From the NCBI RefSeq assembly GCF_022213955.1, contig NZ_JAKNTW010000007.1:411143-475142 (forward strand): a stretch of 64,000 nucleotides of DNA. Direction: 5' to 3'. Below, one piece after another: positions 7,858 to 18,755 of this stretch. The notes beneath the pieces were generated by a model. It saw only the letters and a program-made list of their open reading frames with translations. It was not told the origin of the DNA and ran no database searches. The position numbers were made by a program, and so were the translations under genes. Origin of the DNA: Dolomitihabitans soli. GTDB taxonomy: Bacteria > Actinomycetota > Actinomycetes > Streptosporangiales > Streptosporangiaceae. The number at the start of each line of letters is the position of its first letter. Within the stretch, counting starts at the first letter, position 1.

Positions 7858-9015
7858 TCACGGCGTGGGGCGGTGTCCCCAGCGGCCCGCGGGCGCGGGG
7901 AACCGCTCCCTGGCCGCCCGCATGCACTCCAGCAACGCCTGCTGCTCCTGCCGGAACGTCTCCTCGCCGATCGCCCGGCGCGAGGCGCGTTCGTGCAGCA
8001 GGCCGAGCTCGGTGGCGGCGAGCTGGTAGTCGTTCATCGCGCGCAGCCCCGGCCGTCTGCCGTGGGTCTTGGCCCACTGCCGGGCCTGCCGCCTGGCGGG
8101 CAGCGAGGAGAGCATGTTCACGTCGGCGGGCGTGATCAGCCCGGTGGGCTGGTAGGGCGGCAGATAGCGCTGGAGCAGCGCGACGATCCGCCGCCGGTCC
8201 CGCACCACCACGCCGATGAGCACGAACAGCACGATCATCAGCACCAGGTAGGCCAGGGCGAGCCCGCCGAAACCGCTGTAGGAGGCGAGCCCGTTCCACA
8301 GGCCGTGCAGCAGCATCGCGCCGATCCACCCGGCCACCACGATGCCCACCCGGCCCGGCCCCTGCCGCCTGGCGGCCACCGCGACGGCCACCCCGATCAT
8401 CGAGGTGAACAACGGATGGGCGAACGGCGACAACACCCCGCGCAGGACCACCGTGACCGCGAGCCCCTGCACGCCGAGCGGCCCGTCCTGGGCGGCGACG
8501 TAGTAACTGACGTTCTCCGACATGGCGAACCCCAGGCCCACCATGCTGGCGTAGATGATGCCGTCGGTCGGCCCGTCCAGCTCCTGCCTGCGGAACCGCA
8601 GCAGGCCGAGCAGCACCAGCCCCTTCATCGTCTCCTCCACGACGGGCGCCCCGAACGTCGCCGCGATGCTCCTGGCGTCGTCGAAGTGCAGGTCGGCCGC
8701 CTGCTCGATGTAGAGCAGCCCGAAGGAGTTGATGACGCCCGCGACCAGCACGGCGATGCCCGCGCCCCAGGCGAAGGCGAAGATCAGGTTGCTGCGCGGC
8801 TCGGGTTCCATCCGGTCCAGCGCCAGCACCGCCGCCAGCAGCAGCGGCACCGGCGCGATGGCGAGGATCAACGCGATGACGAACCGCACCGGGTCGCCGT
8901 CGAGCACGTCGAACGAGAACGACGCCAGCGCGCAGAGCCCCGCCACGATGAGCCCGATGATCAGACCGACGGACGGGCGCTCCCGCAGCACCCAACGAGG
9001 ATCATGGCTCGTCAT
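7858..9015 (-). CDS. PrsW-family glutamic intramembrane protease
   Basis: A 385-aa polytopic membrane protein of the PrsW/CAAX-protease-like clan. The putative catalytic residues are present: Glu-Glu in APVVEETMKG, FAMSENVSYY, a His in FAHPLF, and LLHGLWNG. About eight to nine helices fill residues 15-275; the last ~110 residues are a charged cytoplasmic tail. PrsW of Bacillus cleaves an anti-sigma factor; no such gene is adjacent here. Start: ATG at 9015, with TACGCT (TANNNT) ending 6 nt upstream and no ribosome site, so it may be leaderless. It ends 10 nt from the converging sanA-like gene. Confidence 0.83.
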   Translation of the reverse strand: MTSHDPRWVLRERPSVGLIIGLIVAGLCALASFSFDVLDGDPVRFVIALILAIAPVPLLLAAVLALDRMEPEPRSNLIFAFAWGAGIAVLVAGVINSFGLLYIEQAADLHFDDARSIAATFGAPVVEETMKGLVLLGLLRFRRQELDGPTDGIIYASMVGLGFAMSENVSYYVAAQDGPLGVQGLAVTVVLRGVLSPFAHPLFTSMIGVAVAVAARRQGPGRVGIVVAGWIGAMLLHGLWNGLASYSGFGGLALAYLVLMIVLFVLIGVVVRDRRRIVALLQRYLPPYQPTGLITPADVNMLSSLPARRQARQWAKTHGRRPGLRAMNDYQLAATELGLLHERASRRAIGEETFRQEQQALLECMRAARERFPAPAGRWGHRPTP

Positions 9016-9065
9016 GTGGCGAGCGTAACTGATCAGCCACCACCTGTCCGCCCCCGGCGAGGAGG

Positions 9066-10028
9066 TCAGACGAGCAGGGAGTCGATCGCAACGGCGAGGA
9101 AGAGCAACGCGAGGTACGCGTTGGACCAGTGGAAGAAGCGCATCGGCCGCAGCTCGACACCGGTCTTGCCGGCGTTGACCCGGGCGAGCAGGCGGTGGAC
9201 CTCCCACAGGCAGGCCGCGCCGAGCACGGCGGCCACGATGGGATACAACAGCGTGGTGCCGGCGACCGGCCACAGCAGCAGCGAGCAGAGCACGGTCGCC
9301 CAGGTGTAGGCGATGCTCTCCAGGACCACGCGGCGCTCGGTGGCCACCACGGGGAGCATCGGCACCTCGGCCGCCGCGTAGTCCTCCTTGTAGCGCATCG
9401 CCAGCGTCCAGGTGTGCGGCGGCGTCCAGAAGAACACCACGCCGAACAGCACCACCGGCGCCCAGTCGAGGCCGCCGGTGATCCCCGCCCAGCCGATCAG
9501 CACCGGCATGCATCCCGCGATGCCACCCCACACCACGTTCTGCGAGGTGCGGCGCTTCAGGAGCAGGGAGTAGACGAACACGTAGAACAGGATCGCCGCG
9601 AGCGAGAGGCCACCCGCCAGCCAGTTCACCGACAGGCCGAGCCCCACGGTGGCCAGGGCGCCGAGCACGATTCCGAAGATCAGCGCACCGGTGGGCGACA
9701 CCTGGTGCCGGGCCAGCGGCCGGCGCCTGGTGCGGCGCATCGCGGCGTCGATGTCACGGTCGATGTAGCAGTTGAGCGCGTTGGCGCTGCCCGCCGACAG
9801 GGTACCGAACACCAGGGTGGCGACGGCCGCCCACAGGTCGGGCAGGCCACGGGCCGCGAGGAACATCACCGGAAGGGTGGTGATCAGCAGAAGCTCGATG
9901 ATCCGCGGCTTGGTCAGCGCGACGTAAGCCTTGATCAGAGCGCCCAGAGAGCGGGGCGTCTCCTGAGGACGCGCCGCCGGGGCGGTCCCCGCAGGGACCG
10001 TCGAGGGCTTATTCGTCAGCACCGTCAA
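9066..10028 (-). CDS. ctaB: Protoheme IX farnesyltransferase
   Basis: Membrane prenyltransferase that makes heme O from protoheme and farnesyl diphosphate, supplying ctaA. The 320-aa protein shows the first Asp-rich motif in [15 protein letters not shown] (about residues 86-100) and the conserved [13 protein letters not shown] in the next cytoplasmic loop, within nine or so helices. TTG at 10028 is the likely start, with GGAAG 4 nt upstream; GTG at 10022 is possible. ctaB next to tkt on the opposite strand is the standard actinomycete arrangement. Confidence 0.93.
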   Translation of the reverse strand: MTVLTNKPSTVPAGTAPAARPQETPRSLGALIKAYVALTKPRIIELLLITTLPVMFLAARGLPDLWAAVATLVFGTLSAGSANALNCYIDRDIDAAMRRTRRRPLARHQVSPTGALIFGIVLGALATVGLGLSVNWLAGGLSLAAILFYVFVYSLLLKRRTSQNVVWGGIAGCMPVLIGWAGITGGLDWAPVVLFGVVFFWTPPHTWTLAMRYKEDYAAAEVPMLPVVATERRVVLESIAYTWATVLCSLLLWPVAGTTLLYPIVAAVLGAACLWEVHRLLARVNAGKTGVELRPMRFFHWSNAYLALLFLAVAIDSLLV

Positions 10029-10155
10029 GGCGCTTCCAGCACGTGCGGGGTCAACGCGTAACCTCTGATTAGAGCGGATCCGTGGAATGCGGGCACCAGC
10101 CAGCTTGGAGACTCACTGTAGTCCCAGGTATGGCCGGTCCCCGTTCGGGGGGCGG

Positions 10156-10225
10156 GGCTCGCGTGGCGAGATGCCTCACACCGGGCATCTCCCCCGTGCC
10201 GATCGCCGGTCCTCCCGCGCGAGCC
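10156..10225. other. Nested inverted repeats between ctaB and tkt
   Basis: The 306-nt gap between ctaB and tkt holds a perfect 8-bp hairpin, GAGATGCC/GGCATCTC (10168-10175 and 10184-10191). It sits inside a second 8-bp pair, GGCTCGCG/CGCGAGCC (10156-10163 and 10218-10225). A -10 like TAGGGT at 10266-10271 could start tkt. The structure could be an RNA element or an operator region; neither strand matches a riboswitch I know. Confidence 0.45.
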
Positions 10226-10334
10226 GCGCCGGGTGGGCTACGCAACGGTAGCAAGGTCAACCCGTTAGGGTCCGGTGTGGGCGGGAAACGCCAAACCGGC
10301 GCCATCATCACAACAAGATCCGGAGATCGAGCAG

Positions 10335-12446
10335 TTGAGCAGCGAACGAGTGCCAGCCCTTGAATGGAGCGACCTCGATCGGCGGTCCGTCGACGTCGTA
10401 CGGGCCCTGGCGATGGACGCGGTCGAGAAAGCCGGCTCGGGACACCCCGGCACCGCGATGAGCCTGGCTCCCGCCGCATACCTGCTTTTCCAGCGCACCA
10501 TGCGGCACGATCCCTCAGACGCGATGTGGGCGGGGCGGGACAGGTTCGTCCTGTCGTGCGGCCACTCGAGCCTGACCCTCTACATCCAGCTCTACCTCTC
10601 CGGCTACGGCCTGACGGTGGAGGACCTCAGCATGCTGCGGCAGTGGGACAGTCTCACGCCCGGCCACCCTGAGCACGGTCACACGGTCGGCGTCGAGACC
10701 ACCACCGGCCCGCTCGGCCAGGGCATCGGCAACGCGGTCGGCATGGCCATGGCGGCCCGCCGCGAGCGCGGCCTGTTCGACCCCGACGCCGAGCCGGGCA
10801 CCAGCCCCTTCGACCACCGAATCTGGTGCTTCGCCTCCGACGGTGACATCGAGGAGGGCCTCAGCCACGAGGTCAGCGCGCTCGCCGGCCACCAGCAGCT
10901 CGGCAACCTCACCGTCCTGTACGACAGCAACCACATCTCCATCGAGGACGACACGCAGATCGCCCTGTCGGAGGACGTGGCCAAGCGCTACGAGGCGTAC
11001 GGCTGGCACGTCGTCTCCGTCGACTGGACCGCCGGCGGCAAGTACGAGGAGGACGTCCAGGCGCTGCACCAGGCCATGGAGGCCGCGCGCGAGGAGACGA
11101 CCAAGCCGACCCTGATCAAGCTGCGCACCATCATCGGCTGGCCCTCTCCCGGCAAGCAGAACACCGGCAAGATCCACGGTGCCGCGCTCGGCGCCGACGA
11201 GGTCGCGGCCACCAAGAAGGTCCTCGGCCTCGACCCGGCCAGGAGCTTCGAGGTGCCGCAGGACGTGCTCGACCACTCCCGTGAGGTGGTCGCCCGGGGC
11301 CGGGCGGCCCACGCCGAGTGGGAGAAGTCCTACCAGAGCTGGCGATCGGCCAACCCCGAGCGCGCCGCGGAGTTCGACCGGATCGACGCGCGCAGGCTCC
11401 CCGACGGGTGGGACAGGGCGCTGCCGACCTTCGAGACCGGCGCCTCCATCGCCACCCGCAAGGCGTCCGGCGAGGTGCTCAGCGCGCTCGCGCCGGTCCT
11501 GCCCGAGCTGTGGGGCGGCTCCGCCGACCTGGCCGAGTCCAACAACACCACGATGAAGGGCGAGCCGTCCTTCATCCCCGAGGAGTTCCAGACCAAGGCG
11601 TTCCCCGGGCACAAGTACGGCAGGACCCTGCACTTCGGCATCCGCGAGCACGGCATGGGCTCGATCCTCAACGGCATCGCCCTGCACGGCGGCACCCGCC
11701 CCTACGGCGGCACCTTCCTGGTGTTCAGCGACTACATGCGCCCCGCCGTACGGCTGGCCGCGCTGATGAAGCTGCCCGTCACCTATGTCTGGACCCACGA
11801 CTCCATCGGGCTGGGCGAGGACGGCCCGACCCACCAGCCGGTGGAGCACCTGTGGGCGCTGCGTGCGATCCCCGGCCTCGACGTGGTCCGCCCCGCCGAC
11901 GCCAACGAGACCGCCGCGGCGTGGAAGATCGTGCTCCAGCACACCGACCGGCCGGCGGCGCTGGCCCTGACCCGGCAGAACCTGCCGGTCTACGAGGGCA
12001 CCGCCGACGCCGCGAAGGTCGCCAGGGGCGGTTACATCCTGCATGACGCCTCCGACGGGCAGCCGAAGGTGATCCTCATCGGCACCGGCAGCGAGGTGCA
12101 TCTCGCCGTGGAGGCCCGCGAGCGGCTGGAGGCCGAGGGCGTCCCCACCCGTGTCGTGTCGATGCCCTGCGTGGAGTGGTACACCGCGCAGGACACCGCC
12201 TACCGGCAGTCCGTGCTGCCCCGCTCGGTCCGGGCCCGCGTCGCGGTGGAAGCGGGAATCGCGCTGGGCTGGCGGGAGTTCGTAGGTGAAGACGGGGAAG
12301 TACTCAGCCTGGAGCACTTCGGTGCGTCAGCGCCGTACAAGACCCTGTTCGAACAGTTCGGCCTCACCGCCGACCGGGTGGTGGCGGCCGCGAGGGCCAG
12401 CCTCGCCAGGACCGGGGCCGACAAGGGCGAGACGACGGGAAACTGA
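10335..12446 (+). CDS. tkt: Transketolase
   Basis: Thiamine-diphosphate enzyme moving two-carbon units between sugar phosphates in the non-oxidative pentose-phosphate pathway. The 703-aa length is normal. Visible motifs are GHPGTAMS near the N-terminus, the TPP/metal motif SDGDIEEG followed by the Asn-containing LYDSNHISI, and [12 protein letters not shown] in the second domain. I chose TTG at 10335 (protein begins [11 protein letters not shown]), with CGGAG 9 nt upstream. This matches the N-terminus of streptomycete homologues. GTG at 10275 would add 20 residues. It is the first gene of the tkt-tal-pgi-zwf-opcA-pgl run. Confidence 0.95.
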   Translation: MSSERVPALEWSDLDRRSVDVVRALAMDAVEKAGSGHPGTAMSLAPAAYLLFQRTMRHDPSDAMWAGRDRFVLSCGHSSLTLYIQLYLSGYGLTVEDLSMLRQWDSLTPGHPEHGHTVGVETTTGPLGQGIGNAVGMAMAARRERGLFDPDAEPGTSPFDHRIWCFASDGDIEEGLSHEVSALAGHQQLGNLTVLYDSNHISIEDDTQIALSEDVAKRYEAYGWHVVSVDWTAGGKYEEDVQALHQAMEAAREETTKPTLIKLRTIIGWPSPGKQNTGKIHGAALGADEVAATKKVLGLDPARSFEVPQDVLDHSREVVARGRAAHAEWEKSYQSWRSANPERAAEFDRIDARRLPDGWDRALPTFETGASIATRKASGEVLSALAPVLPELWGGSADLAESNNTTMKGEPSFIPEEFQTKAFPGHKYGRTLHFGIREHGMGSILNGIALHGGTRPYGGTFLVFSDYMRPAVRLAALMKLPVTYVWTHDSIGLGEDGPTHQPVEHLWALRAIPGLDVVRPADANETAAAWKIVLQHTDRPAALALTRQNLPVYEGTADAAKVARGGYILHDASDGQPKVILIGTGSEVHLAVEARERLEAEGVPTRVVSMPCVEWYTAQDTAYRQSVLPRSVRARVAVEAGIALGWREFVGEDGEVLSLEHFGASAPYKTLFEQFGLTADRVVAAARASLARTGADKGETTGN

Positions 12447-12448
12447 TC

Positions 12449-13552
12449 ATGAGTGAGATCCTCAAGAGACTCTCCGGCCAGGGCGTGTCCGTCTGGCTGG
12501 ACGACATCAGCCGTGAGCGCCTGCGCACCGGCGGCCTGGCAGAACTGGTCAGGGACAAGTACGTGGTGGGGGTCACGTCCAATCCCACGATCTTCGCGTC
12601 CGCGTTGAGCAAGGGCGACGCCTACGACGCCCAGCTGCACGATCTCAAGGTGCGCGGGGTCGACGTGGGCGAGGCCGTGCGCGCGGTGACGACCTACGAC
12701 ATCCGCTGGGCGGCCGACGTGCTGCGGCCCGTCTTCGACGCCACCGGCGGCGTCGACGGCCGCGTCTCGATCGAGGTGGACCCCCGGCTGGCCAGGGAGA
12801 CCGAGCGGACCATCGCCGAGGCCCGCGCGCTGGCCTGGCTGGTCGACCGGCCCAACCTGTTCGTGAAGATCCCCGCGACGGTCGAGGGACTGCCCGCGAT
12901 CACCACGTGCCTGTCCGAGGGCATCAGCATCAACGTCACGCTGATCTTCTCGCTGGAGCGCTACCGCGCGGTCATGGACGCCTGGCTGACCGGCCTGGAG
13001 GGCGCCAAGGCCAACGGGATCGACCTGGCCACGATCGAGTCGGTCGCCTCCTTCTTCGTCAGCCGGGTCGACTCCGAGATCGACAAGCGGCTCGACGCGA
13101 TCGGCACCGAGCAGGCGCTGGCGCTGAAGGGCAAGGCCGCGGTGGCCAACGCCCGCCTCGCCTACGCCGCGTTCGAGGAGATGACCTCGTCGCCGCGCTG
13201 GCAGGCGCTGCTCGCCGCGGGCGCCCGCCCGCAGCGCCCGCTCTGGGCCTCGACCGGCACCAAGAACCCCGACTACCCCGACACCCTCTACGTCGACGAA
13301 CTGGTCACTTCCGGCACGGTCAACACAATGCCGGAAAAGACCCTCGACGCGACCGCGGATCATGCCAGGATCAACGGCGACACCGTCCGCACCTTCTACG
13401 AGCAGGCGTGGAACACCATGGCCGCCCTGAAGGACGTGGGCATCGACTACGACGACGTGGTCGGGGTGCTGGAGGAGGAGGGCGTGCAGAAGTTCGAGGC
13501 GTCCTGGCAGGAACTGATCGACACCGTGGCCGCCGAGCTGAAGAAGGCGTGA
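12449..13552 (+). CDS. tal: Transaldolase
   Basis: Transfers dihydroxyacetone units between sedoheptulose-7-phosphate and glyceraldehyde-3-phosphate. The 367-aa protein is of the larger actinobacterial/plant type. The Schiff-base lysine lies in LFVKIPAT, with family motifs GVTSNPTIF and STGTKNPDY. It starts 2 nt after the tkt stop, so translation is probably coupled. Confidence 0.95.
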   Translation: MSEILKRLSGQGVSVWLDDISRERLRTGGLAELVRDKYVVGVTSNPTIFASALSKGDAYDAQLHDLKVRGVDVGEAVRAVTTYDIRWAADVLRPVFDATGGVDGRVSIEVDPRLARETERTIAEARALAWLVDRPNLFVKIPATVEGLPAITTCLSEGISINVTLIFSLERYRAVMDAWLTGLEGAKANGIDLATIESVASFFVSRVDSEIDKRLDAIGTEQALALKGKAAVANARLAYAAFEEMTSSPRWQALLAAGARPQRPLWASTGTKNPDYPDTLYVDELVTSGTVNTMPEKTLDATADHARINGDTVRTFYEQAWNTMAALKDVGIDYDDVVGVLEEEGVQKFEASWQELIDTVAAELKKA

Positions 13553-13556
13553 GCAA

Positions 13557-15170
13557 ATGTCGGTAACGTTCGGTGACGACTCGGTGGCGTCCGAGGTGGC
13601 CGCCACCGTCCGCACGCTGATCGCCGAGGGCGTGCCCGCGGCGCTCGCCTCGGGAGACCCCACGCTGTGGGGGCCCGGGGCACAGGCGGAGGCGACGATC
13701 CGCCTCGGCTGGCTGAACCTGCCGCTGACCAGCAGGGAGCTGCTGCCGGAGATCGGCAAGCTGGTGGAGCGCGCCCGCGCGGAGAGCCTGGACCACGTGG
13801 TCCTGGCCGGCATGGGCGGGTCCTCGCTGGCCCCCGAGGTCATCTGCGCCACGGCCGACGTGCCGCTGACCGTGCTCGACACGACCGATCCCGGGCAGGT
13901 GCGCCGTGCCCTGTCCGACCGGCTCGACCGCACGATCGTGGTGATCTCCAGTAAGAGCGGCGGCACCGTCGAGACCGACAGCCACCGCCGGATCTACGAG
14001 GACGCCTTCCGCGAGGCGGGGATCGACCCGGCCGACCGGATCGTCGTCGTGACCGACCCGGGATCGCCGCTGGAGCAGATCGCCATCGAGGCGGGCTATC
14101 CGGTGATACTCGCCGACCCGAACGTCGGCGGCCGTTACAGCGCGCTCAGCGCGTTCGGACTGGTGCCGAGCGCGCTGGCCGGCGCCGACGTGACCGCCCT
14201 GCTCGACGACGCGGCGGCGGCCCACGAGCTGCTCGTCCGCGACGAGGGCAACCCGGGCCTGGAGCTCGGCGCGGCCCTGGGCATCGCGGCTCTCGCCGGC
14301 CGCGACAAGCTGCTGCTCGAGGACAGCCTCTCGGAGATCAACGGGCTGCCCGACTGGATCGAGCAGCTCATCGCCGAGTCCACGGGCAAGGACGGCAAGG
14401 GCATCCTGCCGGTCGTCGGCGCCGAGCCGAACGGGGTCGGCGACGAGTTCGTGGTCAACATCGGCACCGAGGGCACGGTCCAGATCCAGGGCCCGCTGGG
14501 GGCGCAATTCCTGATCTGGGAGTACGCCACGGCCATCGCCGGGCGGCTGCTCGGCATCGACCCCTTCAACCAGCCGAACGTCGCGGAGTCCAAGCAGAAC
14601 ACCTCGGCGATCCTCGACAGCGGTCCCGGCGAGGAGAAGCCGACGCTGGTCGACGGTCCCGTGGAGGTGTACGGCGAGCTGCCCGCGGGCGCGAAGGACC
14701 TCTCCGACGTGCTGACCTGGCTGCTGGGGGCGGTGCCCGACGACGGCTACCTCGCGGTGATGGCCTACCTGGACCGCTGGGCGGCCTTCGACGTGCGGCA
14801 GCCGGACGACGCCTCGCTCGACGAGCTCACCGAGGCGTGGTCCGCGGCCGACCCGGCCACCCTGCGCGCCCTGCTGGCCGTCAGGACCGACCGCCCGATC
14901 ACCTTCGGGTGGGGCCCCAGGTTCCTGCACTCCACCGGGCAGTACCACAAGGGCGGCCCGCAGAACGGCGTGTTCCTCCAGATCACCGGCGCGGTCACCG
15001 ACGACGTCGCCGTCCCCGGCAAGCCGTACACGCTGGGCGTGCTCCAGCACGCGCAGGCGCTCGGCGACTTCGGCGCGCTGACCCAGCGCGGCCGGCCGGC
15101 GGTCCGGCTGCACCTCACCGATCGCGTGGCCGGTGTGCCGCACCTGCTGGCCGCCGCTCGCCAGGTATGA
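13557..15170 (+). CDS. pgi: Glucose-6-phosphate isomerase
   Basis: Interconverts glucose-6-phosphate and fructose-6-phosphate, joining glycolysis to the pentose-phosphate branch. The 537-aa sequence has SIS-type sugar-phosphate binding ([12 protein letters not shown] and [11 protein letters not shown]), NQPNVAESK and a C-terminal [10 protein letters not shown] region. It is of the divergent class found fused or adjacent to transaldolase in actinobacteria and some other bacteria. It begins 4 nt after tal; its place between tal and zwf supports coordinated expression. Confidence 0.92.
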   Translation: MSVTFGDDSVASEVAATVRTLIAEGVPAALASGDPTLWGPGAQAEATIRLGWLNLPLTSRELLPEIGKLVERARAESLDHVVLAGMGGSSLAPEVICATADVPLTVLDTTDPGQVRRALSDRLDRTIVVISSKSGGTVETDSHRRIYEDAFREAGIDPADRIVVVTDPGSPLEQIAIEAGYPVILADPNVGGRYSALSAFGLVPSALAGADVTALLDDAAAAHELLVRDEGNPGLELGAALGIAALAGRDKLLLEDSLSEINGLPDWIEQLIAESTGKDGKGILPVVGAEPNGVGDEFVVNIGTEGTVQIQGPLGAQFLIWEYATAIAGRLLGIDPFNQPNVAESKQNTSAILDSGPGEEKPTLVDGPVEVYGELPAGAKDLSDVLTWLLGAVPDDGYLAVMAYLDRWAAFDVRQPDDASLDELTEAWSAADPATLRALLAVRTDRPITFGWGPRFLHSTGQYHKGGPQNGVFLQITGAVTDDVAVPGKPYTLGVLQHAQALGDFGALTQRGRPAVRLHLTDRVAGVPHLLAAARQV

Positions 15171-15198
15171 ACCAGGCATGAACACGGGAGAAGCCCAG

Positions 15199-16812
15199 AT
15201 GAACAACGAGCCGGTAGAGCCGGCGGCCGCCGCGGACGAGGCGACCACCGTCGCCGCGGCCGCGGCGGTGGCGGGCACGACCGAGGAGATCATGGCCGCC
15301 AATCCGCTCCGTGACCCGCGTGACAAACGGCTGCCGAGGGTGGCCGGACCGTGCGTGCTGGTGCTCTTCGGCGTGACCGGCGACCTGGCCAAACGCAAGC
15401 TGCTGCCGGCCATCTACGATCTGGGCAACCGGGGGCTGCTGCCCCCGGGCTTCTCGCTGGTGGGCTTCGCCAGGCGTGACTGGGCGAACCAGGACTTCGC
15501 CCAGCTCACGCATGACGCCATCAAGGAACACGCGCGCACCCCCTTCCGCGAGGAGGTGTGGAAGCAGCTCCGCGAGGGCATCCACTTCGTCCCCGGCGAG
15601 TTCTCCGACGACGGCGCCTTCGATGCGCTGGCGATGGCGCTCAAGGAGATCGACGAGACCAGGGGCACGGGCGGCAACTACGCCTTCTACCTGTCGGTCC
15701 CGCCGAAGTTCTTCCCGCAGGTGGTCGAGCAGCTCAAACGGACCGGCCTGGCCAACGCGCCCGACGACTCGTGGCGGCGGGTGGTCATCGAGAAGCCCTT
15801 CGGGCACGACCTGAAGAGCGCCACGGACCTCAACGCGATCACCAGCGCGGTCTTCCCCGAGAGTTCGGTCTTCAGGATCGACCACTACCTCGGCAAGGAG
15901 ACCGTCCAGAACATCATGGCGCTGCGGTTCGCCAACAACCTGTTCGAGCCGATCTGGAACCGCGGCTACGTCGACCACGTGCAGATCACCATGGCCGAGG
16001 ACATCGGCATCGGCGCCCGCGCGGGTTACTACGACGGCATCGGCGCGGCCCGCGACGTCATCCAGAACCACCTGCTCCAACTCCTCGCGCTGGTCGCGAT
16101 GGAGGACCCGACCTCCTTCGAGGCCGACTCGCTGCGCAGGGAGAAGGAGAAGGTCCTCAAGGCCGTACGGCTCCCGCAGGACCTGTCCCTGGGCACGGCG
16201 CGCGGCGCCTACACCGCGGGCTGGCAGGGCGGCGAGCCCGTCGTCGGCTACCTCGACGAGCAGGGCATCCCCGCGACCTCCACGACGGAGACCTACGCCG
16301 CCGTCAAGCTGGAGATCGCCAACCGCAGGTGGGCGGGCGTGCCGTTCTACCTGCGCACCGGCAAGCGGCTCGGGCGGCGGGTGACCGAGGTGGCCGTGGT
16401 GTTCCAGCGTGCGCCGCACCTGCCGTTCAGCAAGGACGACACCGAGATCCTCGGGCAGAACGCGCTGGTCATCCGGGTCCAGCCCGACGAGGGCATCACG
16501 GTCAGGTTCGGCTCCAAGGTGCCGGGCACCGCGATGGAGGTCAGGGACGTCAGCATGGACTTCGCCTACGGCGAGTCGTTCATGGAGTCCTCCCCCGAGG
16601 CGTACGAGCGCCTGCTGATCGACGTGCTGATCGGCGATCCGCCGTTGTTCCCGCACCAGCGCGAGGTGGAGTTGTCCTGGCGGATCCTCGATCCGATCGA
16701 GGAGTACTGGGCCTCGCAGGGCCAGCCCGAGGGTTACCTGGCGGGCACCTGGGGTCCCGCCTCCGCCGATGCCATGATGGCCCGCGACGGCCGAGTCTGG
16801 AGGAGGCTCTGA
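15199..16812 (+). CDS. zwf: Glucose-6-phosphate 1-dehydrogenase
   Basis: First, NADPH-forming step of the oxidative pentose-phosphate pathway. The 537-aa protein has the coenzyme fold LFGVTGDLAKRK and the active-site RIDHYLGKE, with EKPFGHDL before it. Residues 1-31 are an Ala/Glu-rich extension before the usual NPLRDPRDKRLPR start. I took ATG at 15199 because GGGAGAA stands 6-7 nt upstream; ATG at 15292 would drop the extension and ATG at 15178 would lengthen it. The extension might be real or an over-long call. Confidence 0.94.
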   Translation: MNNEPVEPAAAADEATTVAAAAAVAGTTEEIMAANPLRDPRDKRLPRVAGPCVLVLFGVTGDLAKRKLLPAIYDLGNRGLLPPGFSLVGFARRDWANQDFAQLTHDAIKEHARTPFREEVWKQLREGIHFVPGEFSDDGAFDALAMALKEIDETRGTGGNYAFYLSVPPKFFPQVVEQLKRTGLANAPDDSWRRVVIEKPFGHDLKSATDLNAITSAVFPESSVFRIDHYLGKETVQNIMALRFANNLFEPIWNRGYVDHVQITMAEDIGIGARAGYYDGIGAARDVIQNHLLQLLALVAMEDPTSFEADSLRREKEKVLKAVRLPQDLSLGTARGAYTAGWQGGEPVVGYLDEQGIPATSTTETYAAVKLEIANRRWAGVPFYLRTGKRLGRRVTEVAVVFQRAPHLPFSKDDTEILGQNALVIRVQPDEGITVRFGSKVPGTAMEVRDVSMDFAYGESFMESSPEAYERLLIDVLIGDPPLFPHQREVELSWRILDPIEEYWASQGQPEGYLAGTWGPASADAMMARDGRVWRRL

Positions 16813-16813
16813 G

Positions 16814-17734
16814 ATGGCGAGCTTCATGCTGAGCGGAACGAACGCCTCCAAGATCTCATCGCACCTGACCCACCTGCGCCACCAGATGGGCGCACCCGCG
16901 ATCGGCATGGTGCTGACGCTGGTGGTGGTCTGCGATGAGAGCAACCAGTACGACGCGGTGCGTGCCGCCACCGAGGCCGCCCGCGAGCACCCGTCGCGGA
17001 TCCTGGTGGTGATCTCAAGGGATCCCGAGGAGGGCATCCGGCTCGACGCCGAGCTGCGCATCGGCGAGTCCACGCCCGGCGAGGTCGTCCTGCTCCGCCT
17101 GTACGGCGAGCTGACCGCGCACGCCGACTCCGTGGTCAGCCCGCTGCTGCTGCCCGACACCCCGGTCGTCGCCTGGTGGCCGGGCGACTGTCCCGACTCC
17201 CCCGCCGAGGACCCCATCGGGGTGCTCGCCCAGCGACGCATCACCGACGCCCGTTCCGCGGCCGACTCGGTGCGGGCCATCACCGGCCGGGCGCGCGGTT
17301 ACGTGCCCGGCGACACCGACCTGGCCTGGACCCGCCTCACACCGTGGCGCACGCTGCTGGCCGCCGCCTTCGACCAGCGGGTGGGCGAGGTCACCGGTGG
17401 CTCCGTCGAGGCGGTGAGCGGCCACGCGAGCGCGCCGCTGCTGGCGGCCTGGCTGTCGGAGCGGATCGGCGCCCCGATGGAGGTCTCCCCCTCGGCCGGC
17501 CCCGGGCTGACGGCGGTACGGGTCGAAACGGTCGACGGCGAGATCGCCGTGACCAGGTCGGACGCCCGGCTCGCCACTCTCTCCCGGCCCGGCCAGCCCG
17601 ACCGCAGGGTCGCGCTCGCCAGGCGCCCCACCTCCGAACTGCTGAGCGAGGAGCTGCGCCGTCTCGACCCCGACGAGCTCTACGCGGCGGCCATCAGGTG
17701 GCTGTCCCGGACCGCCGCCACGTCGTCCCGCTGA
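16814..17734 (+). CDS. opcA: Glucose-6-phosphate dehydrogenase assembly protein OpcA
   Basis: Actinobacterial and cyanobacterial partner needed for assembly and redox control of glucose-6-phosphate dehydrogenase. The 306-aa protein has the family's MxGAPAIGMVLTLVVV start region and the tryptophan-rich PVVAWWPGDCPDSP (about residues 117-130). It begins 1 nt after the zwf stop, the usual zwf-opcA pairing, so the two are surely translated together. Confidence 0.94.
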   Translation: MASFMLSGTNASKISSHLTHLRHQMGAPAIGMVLTLVVVCDESNQYDAVRAATEAAREHPSRILVVISRDPEEGIRLDAELRIGESTPGEVVLLRLYGELTAHADSVVSPLLLPDTPVVAWWPGDCPDSPAEDPIGVLAQRRITDARSAADSVRAITGRARGYVPGDTDLAWTRLTPWRTLLAAAFDQRVGEVTGGSVEAVSGHASAPLLAAWLSERIGAPMEVSPSAGPGLTAVRVETVDGEIAVTRSDARLATLSRPGQPDRRVALARRPTSELLSEELRRLDPDELYAAAIRWLSRTAATSSR

Positions 17735-17762
17735 TCTTCACCCGCAATCGAAAGGCACCGCC

Positions 17763-18536
17763 GTGACCGTCCCAAGCGTTGTCGTCCACCGGGACGCTGA
17801 CGTGCTCGCCAAGGCAGTCGCGGCGCGCCTGATCACTCGTTTGGTCGATCTGCAGTCGGCCACCGGCTCGGCGTCGCTGGTGCTCACCGGCGGCACCGTC
17901 GGGCACGCCTCGCTCGCCGAGCTGGCCGTGACGCCGGCCAGGGACGCGGTCGACTGGCAGCGCCTCGACGTGTGGTGGGGCGACGAGCGCTACGTGCCGA
18001 CCGGCGATCCCGAGCGCAACGAGACGGGCGCCCGCGCGGCGCTGCTCGACCATGTCGACCTCGATCCGGCCCGGGTGCACGTGATGGCCGGTCCCGACAA
18101 GTCGTCGTCGGCGGAGGAGTCGGCGGAACGCTACGCCGAGGAGCTGCGCCGCGCCTCACGGCCCGAAGACCACGGCCCGGTCCCCTCCTTCGACGTGCTG
18201 CTCCTGGGGATGGGCCCCGACGGCCACGTGGCGTCGTTGTTCCCCGAGACGCCCGCCCTGTACGACGACCGTCCCGTGGTCGCGGTGCACGGCGCCCCCA
18301 AGCCGCCGCCCACCCGGATCTCGCTGACCATGGCGACGATCAAGGCCGCCCGTGAGGTGTGGGTGGTCGCCGCCGGCCCGGAGAAGGCGCAGGCCGTACG
18401 GCTGGCCCTGTCGGCGACGGGCATCATGCAGATCCCCGCGGCCGGAGCCCGGGGCAGGCAGCGGACCCTGTTCCTGCTCGACCGCCAGGCCGCCGGCAAG
18501 ATCCCACCGGGCCTCGGCCGGATCGCCTCACCCTGA
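17763..18536 (+). CDS. pgl: 6-phosphogluconolactonase
   Basis: Hydrolyses 6-phosphogluconolactone, the product of zwf. The 257-aa DevB/SOL-type protein has WWGDERYVP (residues 71-79) and the substrate loop GMGPDGHVASLFP. GTG at 17763 is preceded by AAAGG. It is the last gene of the pentose-phosphate run, ended by the hairpin at 18549. No gnd is present in the window, so the oxidative branch is completed elsewhere. Confidence 0.94.
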   Translation: MTVPSVVVHRDADVLAKAVAARLITRLVDLQSATGSASLVLTGGTVGHASLAELAVTPARDAVDWQRLDVWWGDERYVPTGDPERNETGARAALLDHVDLDPARVHVMAGPDKSSSAEESAERYAEELRRASRPEDHGPVPSFDVLLLGMGPDGHVASLFPETPALYDDRPVVAVHGAPKPPPTRISLTMATIKAAREVWVVAAGPEKAQAVRLALSATGIMQIPAAGARGRQRTLFLLDRQAAGKIPPGLGRIASP

Positions 18537-18548
18537 CCGGCGTGAACG

Positions 18549-18575
18549 GGGCACCGCCGAACTCCGGCGGTGCCC
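18549..18575 (+). terminator. Hairpin terminator after pgl
   Basis: A perfect 11-bp stem GGGCACCGCCG/CGGCGGTGCCC with a 5-nt loop, 12 nt after the pgl stop. No U-tract follows, as is common in actinomycetes. The remaining 180 nt up to the converging gene show no gene. Confidence 0.75.
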
Positions 18576-18755
18576 GCTTCCCCTGACCGGATCCCCTCTC
18601 CTCAGGGAACAGGGGGATCGCCTTCGGAATCCGGTAGCGACGGACTTGCCGGGGTGCCCGGCGACCGGGGCATAGATCAGACTCGCCGGAGAGAAGGGCC
18701 GCGCCTCGCGCCCGCCGGTGCCGTACGCCCCGGGAGAACAGCGGACGCCGGGCCG

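Noticed and set aside
10140..10230. Cobalamin or other known riboswitch before ctaB
   Set aside because: Hairpins are present, but I do not find the conserved core of any riboswitch class.
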